64,000 bases of DNA, taken from contig OZ257149.1 in assembly GCA_965279085.1 (NCBI GenBank), forward strand, positions 2,790,001 through 2,854,000, read 5' to 3'. This DNA comes from UBA7672 sp965279085. GTDB lineage: Bacteria > Pseudomonadota > Alphaproteobacteria > Caulobacterales > Hyphomonadaceae. The notes beneath the pieces are model-generated. The model had not been told where the DNA came from and ran no database searches. It saw only the letters and a program-made list of their open reading frames with translations. Below, piece after piece: positions 31,761-41,675 of this stretch. The stretch's first letter is position 1. Every line of letters starts with the position of its first letter. The position numbers and the translations under genes were made by a program.

Positions 31761-34700
31761 GTGAAAACTACCGTGAAAGCGCACTTGTTGCGCTCGACGC
31801 TGCTTGCAGCGCTGGCTGTCGTTCCAGGCGCCATTTCCTCCGCCTTTGCCCAGGACACCGTCCAGCCGCCGGCCGCCGCCGCGGAAGAAGACCGCGACGT
31901 CGTGGTCATCACCGGCTCGCGCATCGCGCGTCAGGACTACGTCGCCAACTCGCCGATCGTGACGGTCGGCCAGGACGACATCCAAGCGACGGGCGTCACC
32001 ACGCTGGACACGCTGCTCAACGAAATGCCGCAGTTCGTGCCCGCGATTAACATGACCTCGAACAACCCGTCGAACGGCGGCCAGGCCAACATCTCGCTGC
32101 GCGGCCTCGGCACCAACCGCACCCTGGTCCTGATGAACGGCCGCCGTATCGTTCCCTCGAACAATGACGGCACGGTCGACATCAACCTGATCCCCGCCCA
32201 GCTGGTCGGGTCGATCGAGGTGATCACCGGCGGCGCCTCGGCGACCTACGGTTCTGACGCGCTCGCGGGCGTGACCAACTTCATCCTGCGCGACATCGAA
32301 GGCTTCGAAGCCTCCGTGTCTTACGGCATCACCGACCGCGATGACGGCGAGACGACCTCGATCTCGCTGGCCGCCGGCGGCGCCTTCGACGACGGCCGCG
32401 GCAACGCCTCGATGATGCTGTCGTACAACGACCGCGGCTTCATGTATAACGCCTCGCGTCCGTTCGCCGCGATCTCGGGTCCGTCCGGAGCCTCGCCGCT
32501 CGGCAACACGATCTTCGATACCAACAACCTGCCGACTCTGGCGTCGGTGCAGGCTGCGGTGCCGGGTTCGGTGCAGGGCGACACGTTCGGCTTCAACCAG
32601 AACGGCACGCTGTTCACCTACGTGAACCGCCGCGACTTCGTGAGCCCCGGCGGCGTCACCTATGACGGCGGCCTGCAGCCCGGCCCGAACTTCGGCCCGA
32701 ACTTCCAGTTCATCACCGGCGCTCTCAACTATCTCGCCCTGCCGCAGACGCGCTACAACGCGTTCGCGACGGTCGACTATTCGATCAACGAGTACGCTGA
32801 AGTCTACGGCGACTTCCTGTTCACGCAGTATGAGTCGGCCCAGGAACTAGCGGCCTCGCCGGCCGCTGGTTCGACGACAGGCTTCCGCGTGCCGGTATCG
32901 AACCCGTTCATCCCGGCCGAGCTGCGCACTGTCCTCGCAACGCGCGCCAATCCGCTGGGCTCCTTCCTGCTCGACAAGCGCTTCACGAGCCTTGGGGCAC
33001 GCCGCGGCGCGGAACTCTATGACGCCTACCAGATGACCACGGGCGTTCGTGGCGACCTGTTCGGCATCGGCGACTGGACCTACGACGCATACGCCTCGTT
33101 CGGCCGCGTCGACCGCACGACGACGCAGACCGGCAACGTTTCCCGCTCGGCCGTTCAGCAGCTGCTGAACGCTACCGACGGTGGCGCCTCGCTGTGCGCT
33201 GGCGGCTTCAACTGGTTCGGCGACAACCCGCTCTCGGCGGCCTGCCAGACCTTCATCGGCAAGACCGCTAAGAACCTCAACGTGTTCGAGCAGCGCAACG
33301 TCGAAATCTCGGCGCAGGGCTCGCTCTTCGCGCTTCCGGCCGGCGACGTGAAACTCGCGGTCGGCGCCAACTATCGCGAAGACACCTATCTGCGCGTGAC
33401 CGACGCCTCGCTGTCGGGCCCGATCACGATCCAGCCCTGCATCGCGACCGTCGCCTACACCGGCACTGTCCTGGCGCAGACGGCCTGCTCGACGCCCACG
33501 ACCGTTACCCCGGCCGTGGCGAACCAGCCGCCGCTGACCGGCAACGACATCGCCGGCTTCAACCCGTCGGCCTCGTTCAGCGGCGCGACGGACGTCTCGG
33601 AATACTTCGCCGAGGTGCTGATCCCGGTCGTCAACAACCTGCCGTTCGTCGAGGAACTGAACCTGACGCTCGCCGGCCGCATGTCGGACTACTCGACGGT
33701 TGGAAACGTCGAGGCCTACAAGTTCGACATCGACTGGACCGTGGTGGATGGCGTCCGCGTTCGCGGCGGCGCCCAGCACGCCGTGCGCGCACCTGCGATC
33801 GGCGAACTCTTCGCCCCGCAGCTGCTCGGCTTCCCGAACATCGGCAACCCGAACACTGCTGCCGTATCGAACTTCTCGGGCGACCCGTGCGACATCCGCT
33901 CGGCCTACCGTTCGACGAACGGCGCGGGCGGCAACCTCGCGGCCGCAACCAACGCCCAGGTCGCCGCTCTCTGCCAGGCACAGGGCGTGGCCTCCACGGT
34001 CATCAACAGCTACACCTTCACCAACCAGCAGGTGCCGGGCTTCTCCGGCGGCAACCCGCTGCTCGGCGAAGAGACCGCGGAATCGTGGTCGCTCGGTGTC
34101 GTGTGGGAGTCGAACTTCCAAGAGCCGCTGCTCGCCAACCTGACGGCGTCGGTCGACTACTACGACATCGAACTGACCGAGGCGATCGGCTCGCTGGCCG
34201 CCGACCTCGCGATCCGCGCGTGCTACAACGCGCCGACCGCGCCGTTCAACCCGACCTACGATCCGAACAACTTCTACTGCCAACTGTTCGGCCGTAACCC
34301 GCTGAACGGCAACATCATCAATGCGCAGTCGCTGAACCAGAACCTCGCCACGGCGAGGACCTCCGGCGTCGACTTCCAGGTTGACTGGGCCTACGACATC
34401 GGTCCGGGCACGCTGGCCATCGGCTGGGTCGGAAACTGGCTTGAGAACTACGAGACGCAGTCGCTCCCGGGCGCTCCGTTCACGCAGTTCGAACACCGCA
34501 TCGGCAACACCGGCTCGCTCGGCTCGTCGGTCGGCGCTGCCTATCCCGAGTGGAAGTGGCAGATGACCGCCGACTACACGATGGGCGAATGGCGCTTCGG
34601 CGCACGCTGGAACCACATCGGCGAGATGACCAACCGGTCGAACGCAGCCGATGCGATCCCCGCGATCGGTTACCTTGACCTGTTGGCGCGCTGGGACCTC

Positions 34701-34850
34701 TCGGACAACCTGTCGCTGCGGTTCAACGTCAACAACGTGATGGACGAACTGCCCCCGACCTACGCTCCGTCCGTGCAGGCGAACACCGATCCGTCGACCT
34801 ACGACGTGCTCGGCCGCCGCTACACGGTTGGCCTGACCGCTCGCTACTAG
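31761..34850 (+). CDS. TonB-dependent receptor
   Basis: This 1029-residue outer-membrane transporter starts at GTG 31761 (AGAGGGG upstream), opening a signal peptide that ends SSAFAQ. The plug domain begins with DVVVITGSRIARQDYVANSP and holds ISLRGLGTNRTLVLMNGRR, the pattern of the TonB receptors common in Caulobacterales and sphingomonads. The 22-strand barrel follows with many Tyr/Phe-rich stretches and loops containing Cys pairs. It ends in YDVLGRRYTVGLTARY, with the C-terminal aromatic expected for barrel insertion. Such receptors take up sugars, oligopeptides or metal chelates; the substrate is unknown. A strong terminator follows. Confidence 0.93.
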   Translation: MKTTVKAHLLRSTLLAALAVVPGAISSAFAQDTVQPPAAAAEEDRDVVVITGSRIARQDYVANSPIVTVGQDDIQATGVTTLDTLLNEMPQFVPAINMTSNNPSNGGQANISLRGLGTNRTLVLMNGRRIVPSNNDGTVDINLIPAQLVGSIEVITGGASATYGSDALAGVTNFILRDIEGFEASVSYGITDRDDGETTSISLAAGGAFDDGRGNASMMLSYNDRGFMYNASRPFAAISGPSGASPLGNTIFDTNNLPTLASVQAAVPGSVQGDTFGFNQNGTLFTYVNRRDFVSPGGVTYDGGLQPGPNFGPNFQFITGALNYLALPQTRYNAFATVDYSINEYAEVYGDFLFTQYESAQELAASPAAGSTTGFRVPVSNPFIPAELRTVLATRANPLGSFLLDKRFTSLGARRGAELYDAYQMTTGVRGDLFGIGDWTYDAYASFGRVDRTTTQTGNVSRSAVQQLLNATDGGASLCAGGFNWFGDNPLSAACQTFIGKTAKNLNVFEQRNVEISAQGSLFALPAGDVKLAVGANYREDTYLRVTDASLSGPITIQPCIATVAYTGTVLAQTACSTPTTVTPAVANQPPLTGNDIAGFNPSASFSGATDVSEYFAEVLIPVVNNLPFVEELNLTLAGRMSDYSTVGNVEAYKFDIDWTVVDGVRVRGGAQHAVRAPAIGELFAPQLLGFPNIGNPNTAAVSNFSGDPCDIRSAYRSTNGAGGNLAAATNAQVAALCQAQGVASTVINSYTFTNQQVPGFSGGNPLLGEETAESWSLGVVWESNFQEPLLANLTASVDYYDIELTEAIGSLAADLAIRACYNAPTAPFNPTYDPNNFYCQLFGRNPLNGNIINAQSLNQNLATARTSGVDFQVDWAYDIGPGTLAIGWVGNWLENYETQSLPGAPFTQFEHRIGNTGSLGSSVGAAYPEWKWQMTADYTMGEWRFGARWNHIGEMTNRSNAADAIPAIGYLDLLARWDLSDNLSLRFNVNNVMDELPPTYAPSVQANTDPSTYDVLGRRYTVGLTARY

Positions 34851-34876
34851 GAGCAGTCACCTTCTGAAATGCCGGG

Positions 34877-34907
34877 AAGGGCGGATCGCAAGATCCGCCC
34901 TTCTTCG
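34877..34907 (+). terminator. TonB receptor terminator
   Basis: An 11-bp perfect stem (arms AAGGGCGGATC and GATCCGCCCTT) has a GCAA tetraloop and is followed by CTTCG. It lies 26 bp after the receptor stop. Confidence 0.7.
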
Positions 34908-34964
34908 TTTGGGGTTTTGGTGGACGTTGCAGAGTGCATCCCGATGCACCCTATGAGTTGCCGC

Positions 34965-35693
34965 TCAGTCGCCGATCGAGTGCAGCGCGCTGCCGCGTTC
35001 GTGGAGCCAGGTGCGGGCTTGCTTCCAGTCGGGATAGCAGCGCTCGACCTGTTTCCAGAAGCGGGTGGAGTGGTTCATTTCCTTGATGTGCGCGACTTCG
35101 TGCGCGGCGACATAGTCGAGCGCGAAGGGCGGCGCGCAGACGAGGCGCCAGGTGAAGTTGAGGCGGCCCTCCGACGAGCACGAACCCCAGCGCGAGCGCG
35201 TGTCCTTGATCGCGATCGAACGCGGTTTCACGTTCAGCGTCTCGGCATGGACGGCGACGCGTTCGGCAAAATCGACGCGGGCTGCGGCGCGCAGGAATCC
35301 ACGTGTCTTGTCTGCAAAAGACTCACGCGGGCCGGGTATCAAAATAACGGGAGTGGGTCCGAGCGTGCGGTCGATACGAACGGTGCGTCCCGTCTCGACA
35401 TGCCTCAACCGGTGGATGACGCCACGCAAGGGAATGTAGGCCCCGGGCTTGAACGCCACAGGTGGTGGTAGGGCGCCCAGACGCTCGGCAATCCAGTCCA
35501 CCCGTTCCGAGGCGAAGGCAATCGCTTCGAGCGCGAAACGGGGCGAAGGGGCCGTCGCGATGGCCTCTCTTGCCGTAGGGTCAATGCGCACCGAAACGCG
35601 CCGCGCACGCTTATCGATGTGCACCCGGATTGGAACCGAGACACCTGATTTCGCTAGCAAAAATACGCGGTGATGCGATTCCGAGGCGAGCAT
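34965..35693 (-). CDS. YgjP-like (M48-type) zinc metallopeptidase
   Basis: This 242-residue protein belongs to the DUF45/YgjP group. The zinc-binding motif is HEVAH at residues 198-202, with another His at 208 (NHSTRFW). TRSRWGSCSSEGRLNFTWRL and YPDWKQARTWL are further family marks. It has no signal peptide, so it likely acts in the cytoplasm. ATG 35693 fits the family N-terminus better than an upstream frame start. The gene is convergent with the receptor gene and divergent from the next exported protein gene, with 62 bp between the starts. The substrate is unknown. Confidence 0.85.
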   Translation of the reverse strand: MLASESHHRVFLLAKSGVSVPIRVHIDKRARRVSVRIDPTAREAIATAPSPRFALEAIAFASERVDWIAERLGALPPPVAFKPGAYIPLRGVIHRLRHVETGRTVRIDRTLGPTPVILIPGPRESFADKTRGFLRAAARVDFAERVAVHAETLNVKPRSIAIKDTRSRWGSCSSEGRLNFTWRLVCAPPFALDYVAAHEVAHIKEMNHSTRFWKQVERCYPDWKQARTWLHERGSALHSIGD

Positions 35694-35755
35694 GATAAGG
35701 CGTACCGTCCTGTGGCGCCTGAAGCAACATGACCCAAGAAGGGGGACTCCCACAA

Positions 35756-37501
35756 ATGAAGCTCAGACTCGCTTTTGCATCGATGATGGTGCTGTCCACG
35801 GTCGCCTGCGCCAATGGGCCGGCCGACCAGGCTCTGACCGCCCTGCGGTTCCTGGAGAACAATCCCGGGGAAGGCATTTCCTATACTTCCAAGTCGGGTT
35901 CCGGGGGCGATGTGACGCTTCGGAACGTGACGATCCGGGGCAACATGCCGGCCCCGTCAGTCGCAGTGGAACTCAAGGAAGGCGAGACGCCTCCGCCGCC
36001 GGTTGCGGTTCCGCCAGCCAAGTCTGTGCCGATCGCGATGGCCGAGACGGTGACGTTCAAGGGCCTCACCATGAAGGAGGGCAAACCCTTCTTCACCGAC
36101 ATCACGGTCAACGGCATTGCGCCGGCGGACATGGGCCCCGGGCCGAAGGTGAAGCTCGGCTCGGTCACGCTCGCGGGCATGAACGAGGCGACGGCGGCTT
36201 TCATCGCCAGCACCTTCACCAAGGAAGGCCCGGGCGCGGTTCCGACGTTCGAGCAGTGGGGCTTCTCGAAAGCCTCGCTCAACGGCCTAACGGTTGCTGG
36301 CGACATTCCGCAGGAAGAGGGCACGGCCGGAACGATCAGCGTCGAACTGGGCGAGATCTCGGTCTCGAACCTCAAGGATCAGATGATCGGCCTGACGCGG
36401 CTCGCGGGCCTCAAGGGCGCGTTCAACGTGCCGGGCATGCCGGCGGTCGATGGCACGTTCGATCTCGGCACGTTCGACGTGCACAACTTCCGCGGCGCCA
36501 TGTTCGCCGACGCGTTCGAAGCGGGCATGGCCTCGATGGGGCCGGACGCCAAGCCCGTCGACTGGTCGAAAGTGTTCGCCGGCTACACCAGCCCGCTCGA
36601 GGGCGGGATCGACAAGGCCACCTGGACCGGCGCCAACGTCAACGTGTCGGGCATCAAGGGCGAGGTCACGCCCTACAGCTACACCGCGACGCGCAACGCC
36701 GCGGGCGTCGTGACCGCCGTTTCGACGCCGCGCTATTCGATGAAGCTCACGGCTGATTCCTCCGGCGGCACCTTGGGCGCGATGGGCTTGATGGTCCTGG
36801 CGATGACGGGCTATCCGTCCAACGTCGTCGAAATGTACTTCTCGGGCGACGCCTCGTTCGATCCTGAGAAGGACGTGACGCGCTGGAACGGCTACAATGT
36901 CGGCATCACCGACATGCTCGACGTGAAGATCGACGCCGGGCTGATCGGCCTGCAACAGGCGATGCCGACGCTGCTGACCGGCCTGATGGGCGTGGTCGAG
37001 GCGATGGAAGGCGTCGTCGAGGAGGGGCTGGACGAAGAAGACTCCGACGACAGCGAAAAGGACGACAGCGACGCGCAGGATGACAATCCGCTCGGAGGCA
37101 TGCCGCCTGAAGCGCAGGCCGCGGCCGCGACAATGGTCATGGGCCTCATCAGCCTGCAGATGACCGATCTCGACATCTCCATCACCGACAAGCAGCTGAT
37201 CGAGTTCCTCGTGAGCACGGCGGCGATGCAGTCGGGCCAGAGCGCGGCGGCGTTCCGCCAGGATCTGGTGTCGATGGTGCAGGGCAGCGCGACGTTCATG
37301 ACGGACGCGGGCATCGATCCTGTTCTGGCCAATGAGGCGACGGCTGCGATCTCGGCGTTCCTAGCCGGTCCGGGCACGCTGCGCATCCAGATGAAACCGA
37401 AGACGCCGATCGGCGCGATGACCATGATGATGGCGCCGCCGACCAAGGAGAGCCTCGGCTTCTCGGCAACCTTCACGCCGGCTGCTCCGCCGCAGCAGTA
37501 G
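35756..37501 (+). CDS. Large exported protein of unknown function with an acidic insert
   Basis: This 581-residue protein has a signal peptide (LAFASMMVLSTVACANG) whose STVAC could also be a weak lipobox. ATG 35756 follows AAGGGGG. The mature part is built of beta-rich repeats with many phrases like TFDLGTFDVHNFRGAMF and ITVNGIAPADMG. Near residues 420-450 is an acidic low-complexity insert (EEGLDEEDSDDSEKDD), after which Met-rich helices follow (MTMMMAPPTKESL). The layout resembles large periplasmic or outer-membrane-associated proteins of unknown role. No family is recognised. A strong terminator follows. Confidence 0.7.
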   Translation: MKLRLAFASMMVLSTVACANGPADQALTALRFLENNPGEGISYTSKSGSGGDVTLRNVTIRGNMPAPSVAVELKEGETPPPPVAVPPAKSVPIAMAETVTFKGLTMKEGKPFFTDITVNGIAPADMGPGPKVKLGSVTLAGMNEATAAFIASTFTKEGPGAVPTFEQWGFSKASLNGLTVAGDIPQEEGTAGTISVELGEISVSNLKDQMIGLTRLAGLKGAFNVPGMPAVDGTFDLGTFDVHNFRGAMFADAFEAGMASMGPDAKPVDWSKVFAGYTSPLEGGIDKATWTGANVNVSGIKGEVTPYSYTATRNAAGVVTAVSTPRYSMKLTADSSGGTLGAMGLMVLAMTGYPSNVVEMYFSGDASFDPEKDVTRWNGYNVGITDMLDVKIDAGLIGLQQAMPTLLTGLMGVVEAMEGVVEEGLDEEDSDDSEKDDSDAQDDNPLGGMPPEAQAAAATMVMGLISLQMTDLDISITDKQLIEFLVSTAAMQSGQSAAAFRQDLVSMVQGSATFMTDAGIDPVLANEATAAISAFLAGPGTLRIQMKPKTPIGAMTMMMAPPTKESLGFSATFTPAAPPQQ

Positions 37502-37526
37502 GCGCGTTTCCCCGACAGGACTGCGG

Positions 37527-37556
37527 ACGGGCGGCCTCGCAAGGGCCGCCCGTTTC
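37527..37556 (+). terminator. Terminator after the 581-residue exported protein
   Basis: ACGGGCGGCC and GGCCGCCCGT form a 10-bp stem around TCGCAAG, followed by TTCC. Its loop shares CGCAAG with the TonB receptor terminator. Confidence 0.65.
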
Positions 37557-37645
37557 CGTAGCGGCGATGGGGCCGGGCTGACGCTCGGCAATCCGCGATG
37601 CGTGTGCTAGCGTAACAGCGCGGTCGACAATCAATGGAGGTGGAT

Positions 37646-38629
37646 ATGACAGCGAAAGCTGCGATCACCGGTCTTGTCGTCGGCGTTCTCCTCTCAGCGC
37701 CAGCCCTTGCACAAACGCCAGCATCGCCGTCACCGGCCATCGCGGCGAAACCCTACACCGCGCCGCGCACGTCCTTCGGTACGCCGAGTTTCGAGGGCAT
37801 CTGGACGCAGAATTTCGTGATGCTGATGGAGTCCTCGCCGCGCACGCCGATGCTGGTGTTGCCGGAGGCGGACGCGAAGAAGGTCGGCGACATGATGGCC
37901 AAGGCCATCGGCGATTCGCTGGACCGCGGGCTCGATCCGGAAGTGCCGGAGCTGATGAAGGTGACGGACGGATTGCCGATCGTTCGTGGCGAGCGGCGCA
38001 CGCGCATGGTTGTGCTGCCGGAGGACGGGAAGATTCCCTATACGGCCGATGCGCGGAAGGAATCGGCGCGAGGTCCGCGCAATCCGCCATCGGACAATCA
38101 CGAGGAGCGGCCGAACTGGGAGCGCTGCATCACCAGCCTCGGCCTGCCACCGGTGACGGGCATGGGTACGTCGAGTGTAAACCCGCGGCGTTTTGTTCAA
38201 ACGCCGGACTTCGTGGTGCTGCACACCGAGTATGGCGACGAGGCGCGGATCGTCCCGTTCGCCAGCGCCCACAAACCGGAAGCGCTGCATTCACCGATCG
38301 GCGATTCCATCGCGCGGTGGGAGGGCGAGACGCTGGTGATCGAGACGATCGGCATGCCGGAGAACGACCGCGTGCGGTTCTTCTCCAACCTTGTCGTGTC
38401 GGCCGGGGCGAAGGTGATCGAGAGATTCACGCGCGTGGCCGAGAACGAGCTGCTCTACCAGTACACGGTGGAGGATCCCACGATCTACACGGCGCCGTGG
38501 CTGGCGGAGTATTCCCTGTACCGGACGGACATGCGGATGTTCGAGCATGCCTGCCACGAGGGCAATTACTCGCTGCCGCATATCCTGCAGGCGCAGCGCG
38601 TGAAGGATGCCAGGACGCCAAAGCCGTAG
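37646..38629 (+). CDS. Exported protein of unknown function
   Basis: This 327-residue protein starts at ATG 37646, 5 nt after GGAGGTGG; an ATG 12 bp upstream has no ribosome site. The signal peptide is AITGLVVGVLLSAPALAQ. The rest has the pattern GTPSFEGIWTQNF, SIARWEGETLVIETIGMPEN, VIERFTRVAENELLYQYTVE and FEHACHEGNYSLPHIL. I recognise this pattern as an abundant but uncharacterised family of exported proteins in proteobacteria and acidobacteria. The gene is convergent with a sensor kinase, with stop codons adjacent. Confidence 0.75.
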   Translation: MTAKAAITGLVVGVLLSAPALAQTPASPSPAIAAKPYTAPRTSFGTPSFEGIWTQNFVMLMESSPRTPMLVLPEADAKKVGDMMAKAIGDSLDRGLDPEVPELMKVTDGLPIVRGERRTRMVVLPEDGKIPYTADARKESARGPRNPPSDNHEERPNWERCITSLGLPPVTGMGTSSVNPRRFVQTPDFVVLHTEYGDEARIVPFASAHKPEALHSPIGDSIARWEGETLVIETIGMPENDRVRFFSNLVVSAGAKVIERFTRVAENELLYQYTVEDPTIYTAPWLAEYSLYRTDMRMFEHACHEGNYSLPHILQAQRVKDARTPKP

Positions 38630-41599
38630 CTACCTCTTCTCGATCATGTCGCGGATGCGCTGGCCGAGCGTCGAGACGGGGAAGGGCTTGGTGAGCACCT
38701 CCATGCCGGGCTCGAGGTGGCCGTTGCCGATGACGGCGTTCTCGGCATAGCCGGTGATGAAGAGGATCTTCAGGTCGGGACGCAGGCGGCGGGCGGCGTC
38801 GGCGACCTGGCGGCCATTCATGCCGCCGGGCAGGCCAACGTCGGTGACCAGCAGGTCAACGCGTGTGTCGGTCTCGAGGATTTTGAGGCCGCTTGGGCCG
38901 TCGATGGCTTCGAGGGCGCGGTAGCCATTCTCTTCGAGGACGTCGATCACGAGCATGCGGAGGATAGCTTCGTCGTCGATGACGAGAACGGTTTCGCCGT
39001 CGCCCTTGTCGATGATTTCGTCAGGCAGGGTTTCCTGCATTTCCTCGGCCTTGCCGAAATGGCGTGGGAGGTAGAGGCACATGGTCGTGCCTTTTCCAAC
39101 CTCGGAATAGATGCGCACCTGTCCGTTCGACTGGCGTACGAAGCCGTAAACCATGGAGAGGCCGAGGCCGGTTCCCTGGCCGATCGGCTTGGTGGTGAAG
39201 AACGGATCGAACGCCCGGGCGAGAACATCAGGCGCCATGCCCGTGCCGGTGTCTGTGACGCAGATCGAGATGTACTGGCCGGGGGGCAGTTCGCGTTCTT
39301 TCGCGGCGCGTTCGTCGAGCCATTTGTTGGCGGTCTCGATGGTGAGACGGCCGCCATCGGGCGCCATGGCGTCGCGCGCGTTGATACAGAGATTGAGGAG
39401 CGAGTTCTCAAGCTGTGACGGATCGATGCGCGTCAGCCAGAGGCCGCCGGCGCCGACGACTTCGACGGTCACCGTGGGGCCGACCGAGCGGCGCACGAGG
39501 TCTTCCATACTGGCGATCAGCTTGTTTGCGTCGACGGGCTTGGGATCGAGCGTCTGGCGGCGCGAGAAGGCGAGCAGGCGCTGGGTGAGCGAGGCGGCGC
39601 GGCGCGAGCCTTCCTGCGCGGAGGTGATGTAGCGCTGGACGCCTTCGAGGCGGCCTTCGGCAATCCGCTTCTCGAGGAGTTCGAGACTGCCGGAGATGCC
39701 GCCGAGCAGGTTGTTGAAGTCGTGGGCGATGCCCCCGGTAAGCTGGCCGACCGCCTCCATCTTCTGCGACTGGCGGAGCGCTTCCTCGGCCTGCATCAGC
39801 TGGCTGGTGCGTTCCTCGACGCGTTGTTCGAGCGTCTCGGCAACTTCCTTCTGGTCCTGGATGTCGGTGTTGGTGCCCATCCAGCGTGTGATGGCGCCAG
39901 TTGCATCGCGCACGGGCACGGCGCGCGCGATGTGCCAGCGCCAGTTTCCGAGCGTGTCGCGCAGCCGGAACTCCGCTTCGTAGACGTCTCCGGTCCGGAT
40001 CGCGTCGGCCCAGCGTGCCCCAGCCTTCGCAATATCATCTGGATGAACGATGCGCGCCCAGCCCTCGCCGTCGAGTGCGCCGGGCTCGGCGCCGCTGAAG
40101 GCGTAGACGCGCTCGTTGAACCAGTCGAGCATGCCATCGGGCCGTGAGGTCCACGCCTGGTTTGGCATGACGCGCGTGAGCGTCCGGAAGGTTTCCTCAC
40201 TGTTGCCAAGCGCCGTTTCCGCCCGCCGCCGCTCCACCGCCGTTCGCGTGCGCTCCGCCACGTCGCGGATCAGGCTGAGCTCGCTGTCGGTCCACTCGCG
40301 TGCATGGGCATGGTTGAGATAGAGCAGGGCGACAAACCCGCCCTGTTCCGTCACCGGCATGTTGACGAACGCCTGCGCGCTGATGGCCTTCAGGGCATCC
40401 GCCGTCGCCGCTGTTCGCGAATCCTTCTCGGCGTCGGAAACGACCGCCGTCACGCCGCGCTTCAGGTCCTCGATGTAGGAGCCATAGTCGCGGAAGTGCA
40501 GGACGCCCGCGAGGCTCTGCACGCCTGGCATGTTCCAGTCGCGCTCGATGGTGATCGTCTCTTCGGCCACGTTGATCGTGCCATAGCCGGCGCGGCTAAC
40601 GCCCAGCGTCCGCCCGAGAATTTCGGCGGCCGCATAGGCGAGGTCGTCCGGATCGTCGATGTCGCGTATGCGGTCGCCGAGGTCGGCCAGCGCGCGCATG
40701 TGTTTCGCCGTCTGGTAAGCGTCGGTGATGTCATACCCGCCGACGAAGATGCCGGTGATGTTCCCCGCCGCATCGCGGATGGGTTCGTAGAGCAGGTCGA
40801 TGAAGCGCTCGCCGGGATGACTTGCGAGGTGGGCGCCGATACCGCGCGCGATGAAGGGTTCGCCCGTGCTGTAGACGCCGTCGAGCAGTCCGAAGAAGGG
40901 CTGCCCTTCCAGCTCCGGGAAAACCTCGCGCACGCCGCGCCCGACATAGTCGCGCTTGCCCGCGAGCGCGATGTAGGCGTCGTTGACGTACTCGAATACA
41001 TGCCCGGGCCCGGTCAGCACCGCCACGAAGCCGGGCATCTGCGCGAACAGCTGCCTCTGCCGCTCCTGCTCGGCGTCCTTGCGCCGGGCCTCCGCCACCG
41101 CTTCGGTCGTCTCGGTGCAGACGACGAGCACGCCGCCCACGCCGTTCGGCGCGGTTTCGTCGTCGATTGGACTGTAGCTGTAGGTCCAGTAGACGTCCTC
41201 GCGCCGCCCGTTGCGGGTGATGGGGACGAGGGCGTTCTCGTGCCAGGTGGGGCCGCGGCCGGCCATGACCTGCTCGATCTGCGGACCGATGATGTCCCAG
41301 ATCTCGTCCCAGACGGCGCGGGCGGGGCGGCCGAGGGAGACCGGGTGGCGCTCCGGCCCGATCGAACGGCGATAGGCGTCGTTGTAGAGGCAGGCGCCTT
41401 CTGGACCCCAGAAAATATACATGGGATGGCCGCTGTTGAGCAGCAGGCGCACGGCTGTCCGCAGGGCTTGCGGCCACTGGGCGGGTGACCCCAGGGAGGA
41501 CGCTGACCAGTCATGGGCGCGCATCAGCGCGCCCATTTCGCCGCCGCCGGCCAGGAACGTGAAGTTCCGCGACGTTGTGGTGTCAGATATCCGCTGCAA
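38630..41599 (-). CDS. Hybrid sensor histidine kinase with PAS and GAF domains and a receiver
   Basis: This 989-residue soluble kinase has the order PAS (about 30-175), PAS (190-300), GAF (310-460), PAS (470-595), HisKA (615-690), HATPase (735-860), receiver (875-985). The phosphorylated His is H626 in GGIAHDFNNLLGGI. The ATP site has NLCINARDAM and GTGLGLSMVYGFV. The receiver Asp is D920 in LLVTDVGLPGGMNG, with ITGYAE further on. No transmembrane helices are seen, so the signal is likely cytoplasmic, for example light, redox or a small ligand sensed by the first PAS. It has no separate response regulator gene nearby. It is convergent with the exported protein gene and its start lies 66 bp from the sco stop. 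Confidence 0.9.
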   Translation of the reverse strand: MQRISDTTTSRNFTFLAGGGEMGALMRAHDWSASSLGSPAQWPQALRTAVRLLLNSGHPMYIFWGPEGACLYNDAYRRSIGPERHPVSLGRPARAVWDEIWDIIGPQIEQVMAGRGPTWHENALVPITRNGRREDVYWTYSYSPIDDETAPNGVGGVLVVCTETTEAVAEARRKDAEQERQRQLFAQMPGFVAVLTGPGHVFEYVNDAYIALAGKRDYVGRGVREVFPELEGQPFFGLLDGVYSTGEPFIARGIGAHLASHPGERFIDLLYEPIRDAAGNITGIFVGGYDITDAYQTAKHMRALADLGDRIRDIDDPDDLAYAAAEILGRTLGVSRAGYGTINVAEETITIERDWNMPGVQSLAGVLHFRDYGSYIEDLKRGVTAVVSDAEKDSRTAATADALKAISAQAFVNMPVTEQGGFVALLYLNHAHAREWTDSELSLIRDVAERTRTAVERRRAETALGNSEETFRTLTRVMPNQAWTSRPDGMLDWFNERVYAFSGAEPGALDGEGWARIVHPDDIAKAGARWADAIRTGDVYEAEFRLRDTLGNWRWHIARAVPVRDATGAITRWMGTNTDIQDQKEVAETLEQRVEERTSQLMQAEEALRQSQKMEAVGQLTGGIAHDFNNLLGGISGSLELLEKRIAEGRLEGVQRYITSAQEGSRRAASLTQRLLAFSRRQTLDPKPVDANKLIASMEDLVRRSVGPTVTVEVVGAGGLWLTRIDPSQLENSLLNLCINARDAMAPDGGRLTIETANKWLDERAAKERELPPGQYISICVTDTGTGMAPDVLARAFDPFFTTKPIGQGTGLGLSMVYGFVRQSNGQVRIYSEVGKGTTMCLYLPRHFGKAEEMQETLPDEIIDKGDGETVLVIDDEAILRMLVIDVLEENGYRALEAIDGPSGLKILETDTRVDLLVTDVGLPGGMNGRQVADAARRLRPDLKILFITGYAENAVIGNGHLEPGMEVLTKPFPVSTLGQRIRDMIEKR

Positions 41600-41650
41600 T
41601 GGGCTTCCCGCTTTGGAGGGAAACTAGCTCCGGGCGGCGTCGGGTCAAAG

Positions 41651-41675
41651 GCTGGGTTGAGGCGGTTAACCCAGC
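41651..41675 (-). terminator. sco terminator overlapping its stop codon
   Basis: GCTGGGTT and AACCCAGC form an 8-bp stem around GAGGCGGTT, overlapping the last codons of sco. On the minus strand CTTTGAC follows, a weak T-run. Confidence 0.45.
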
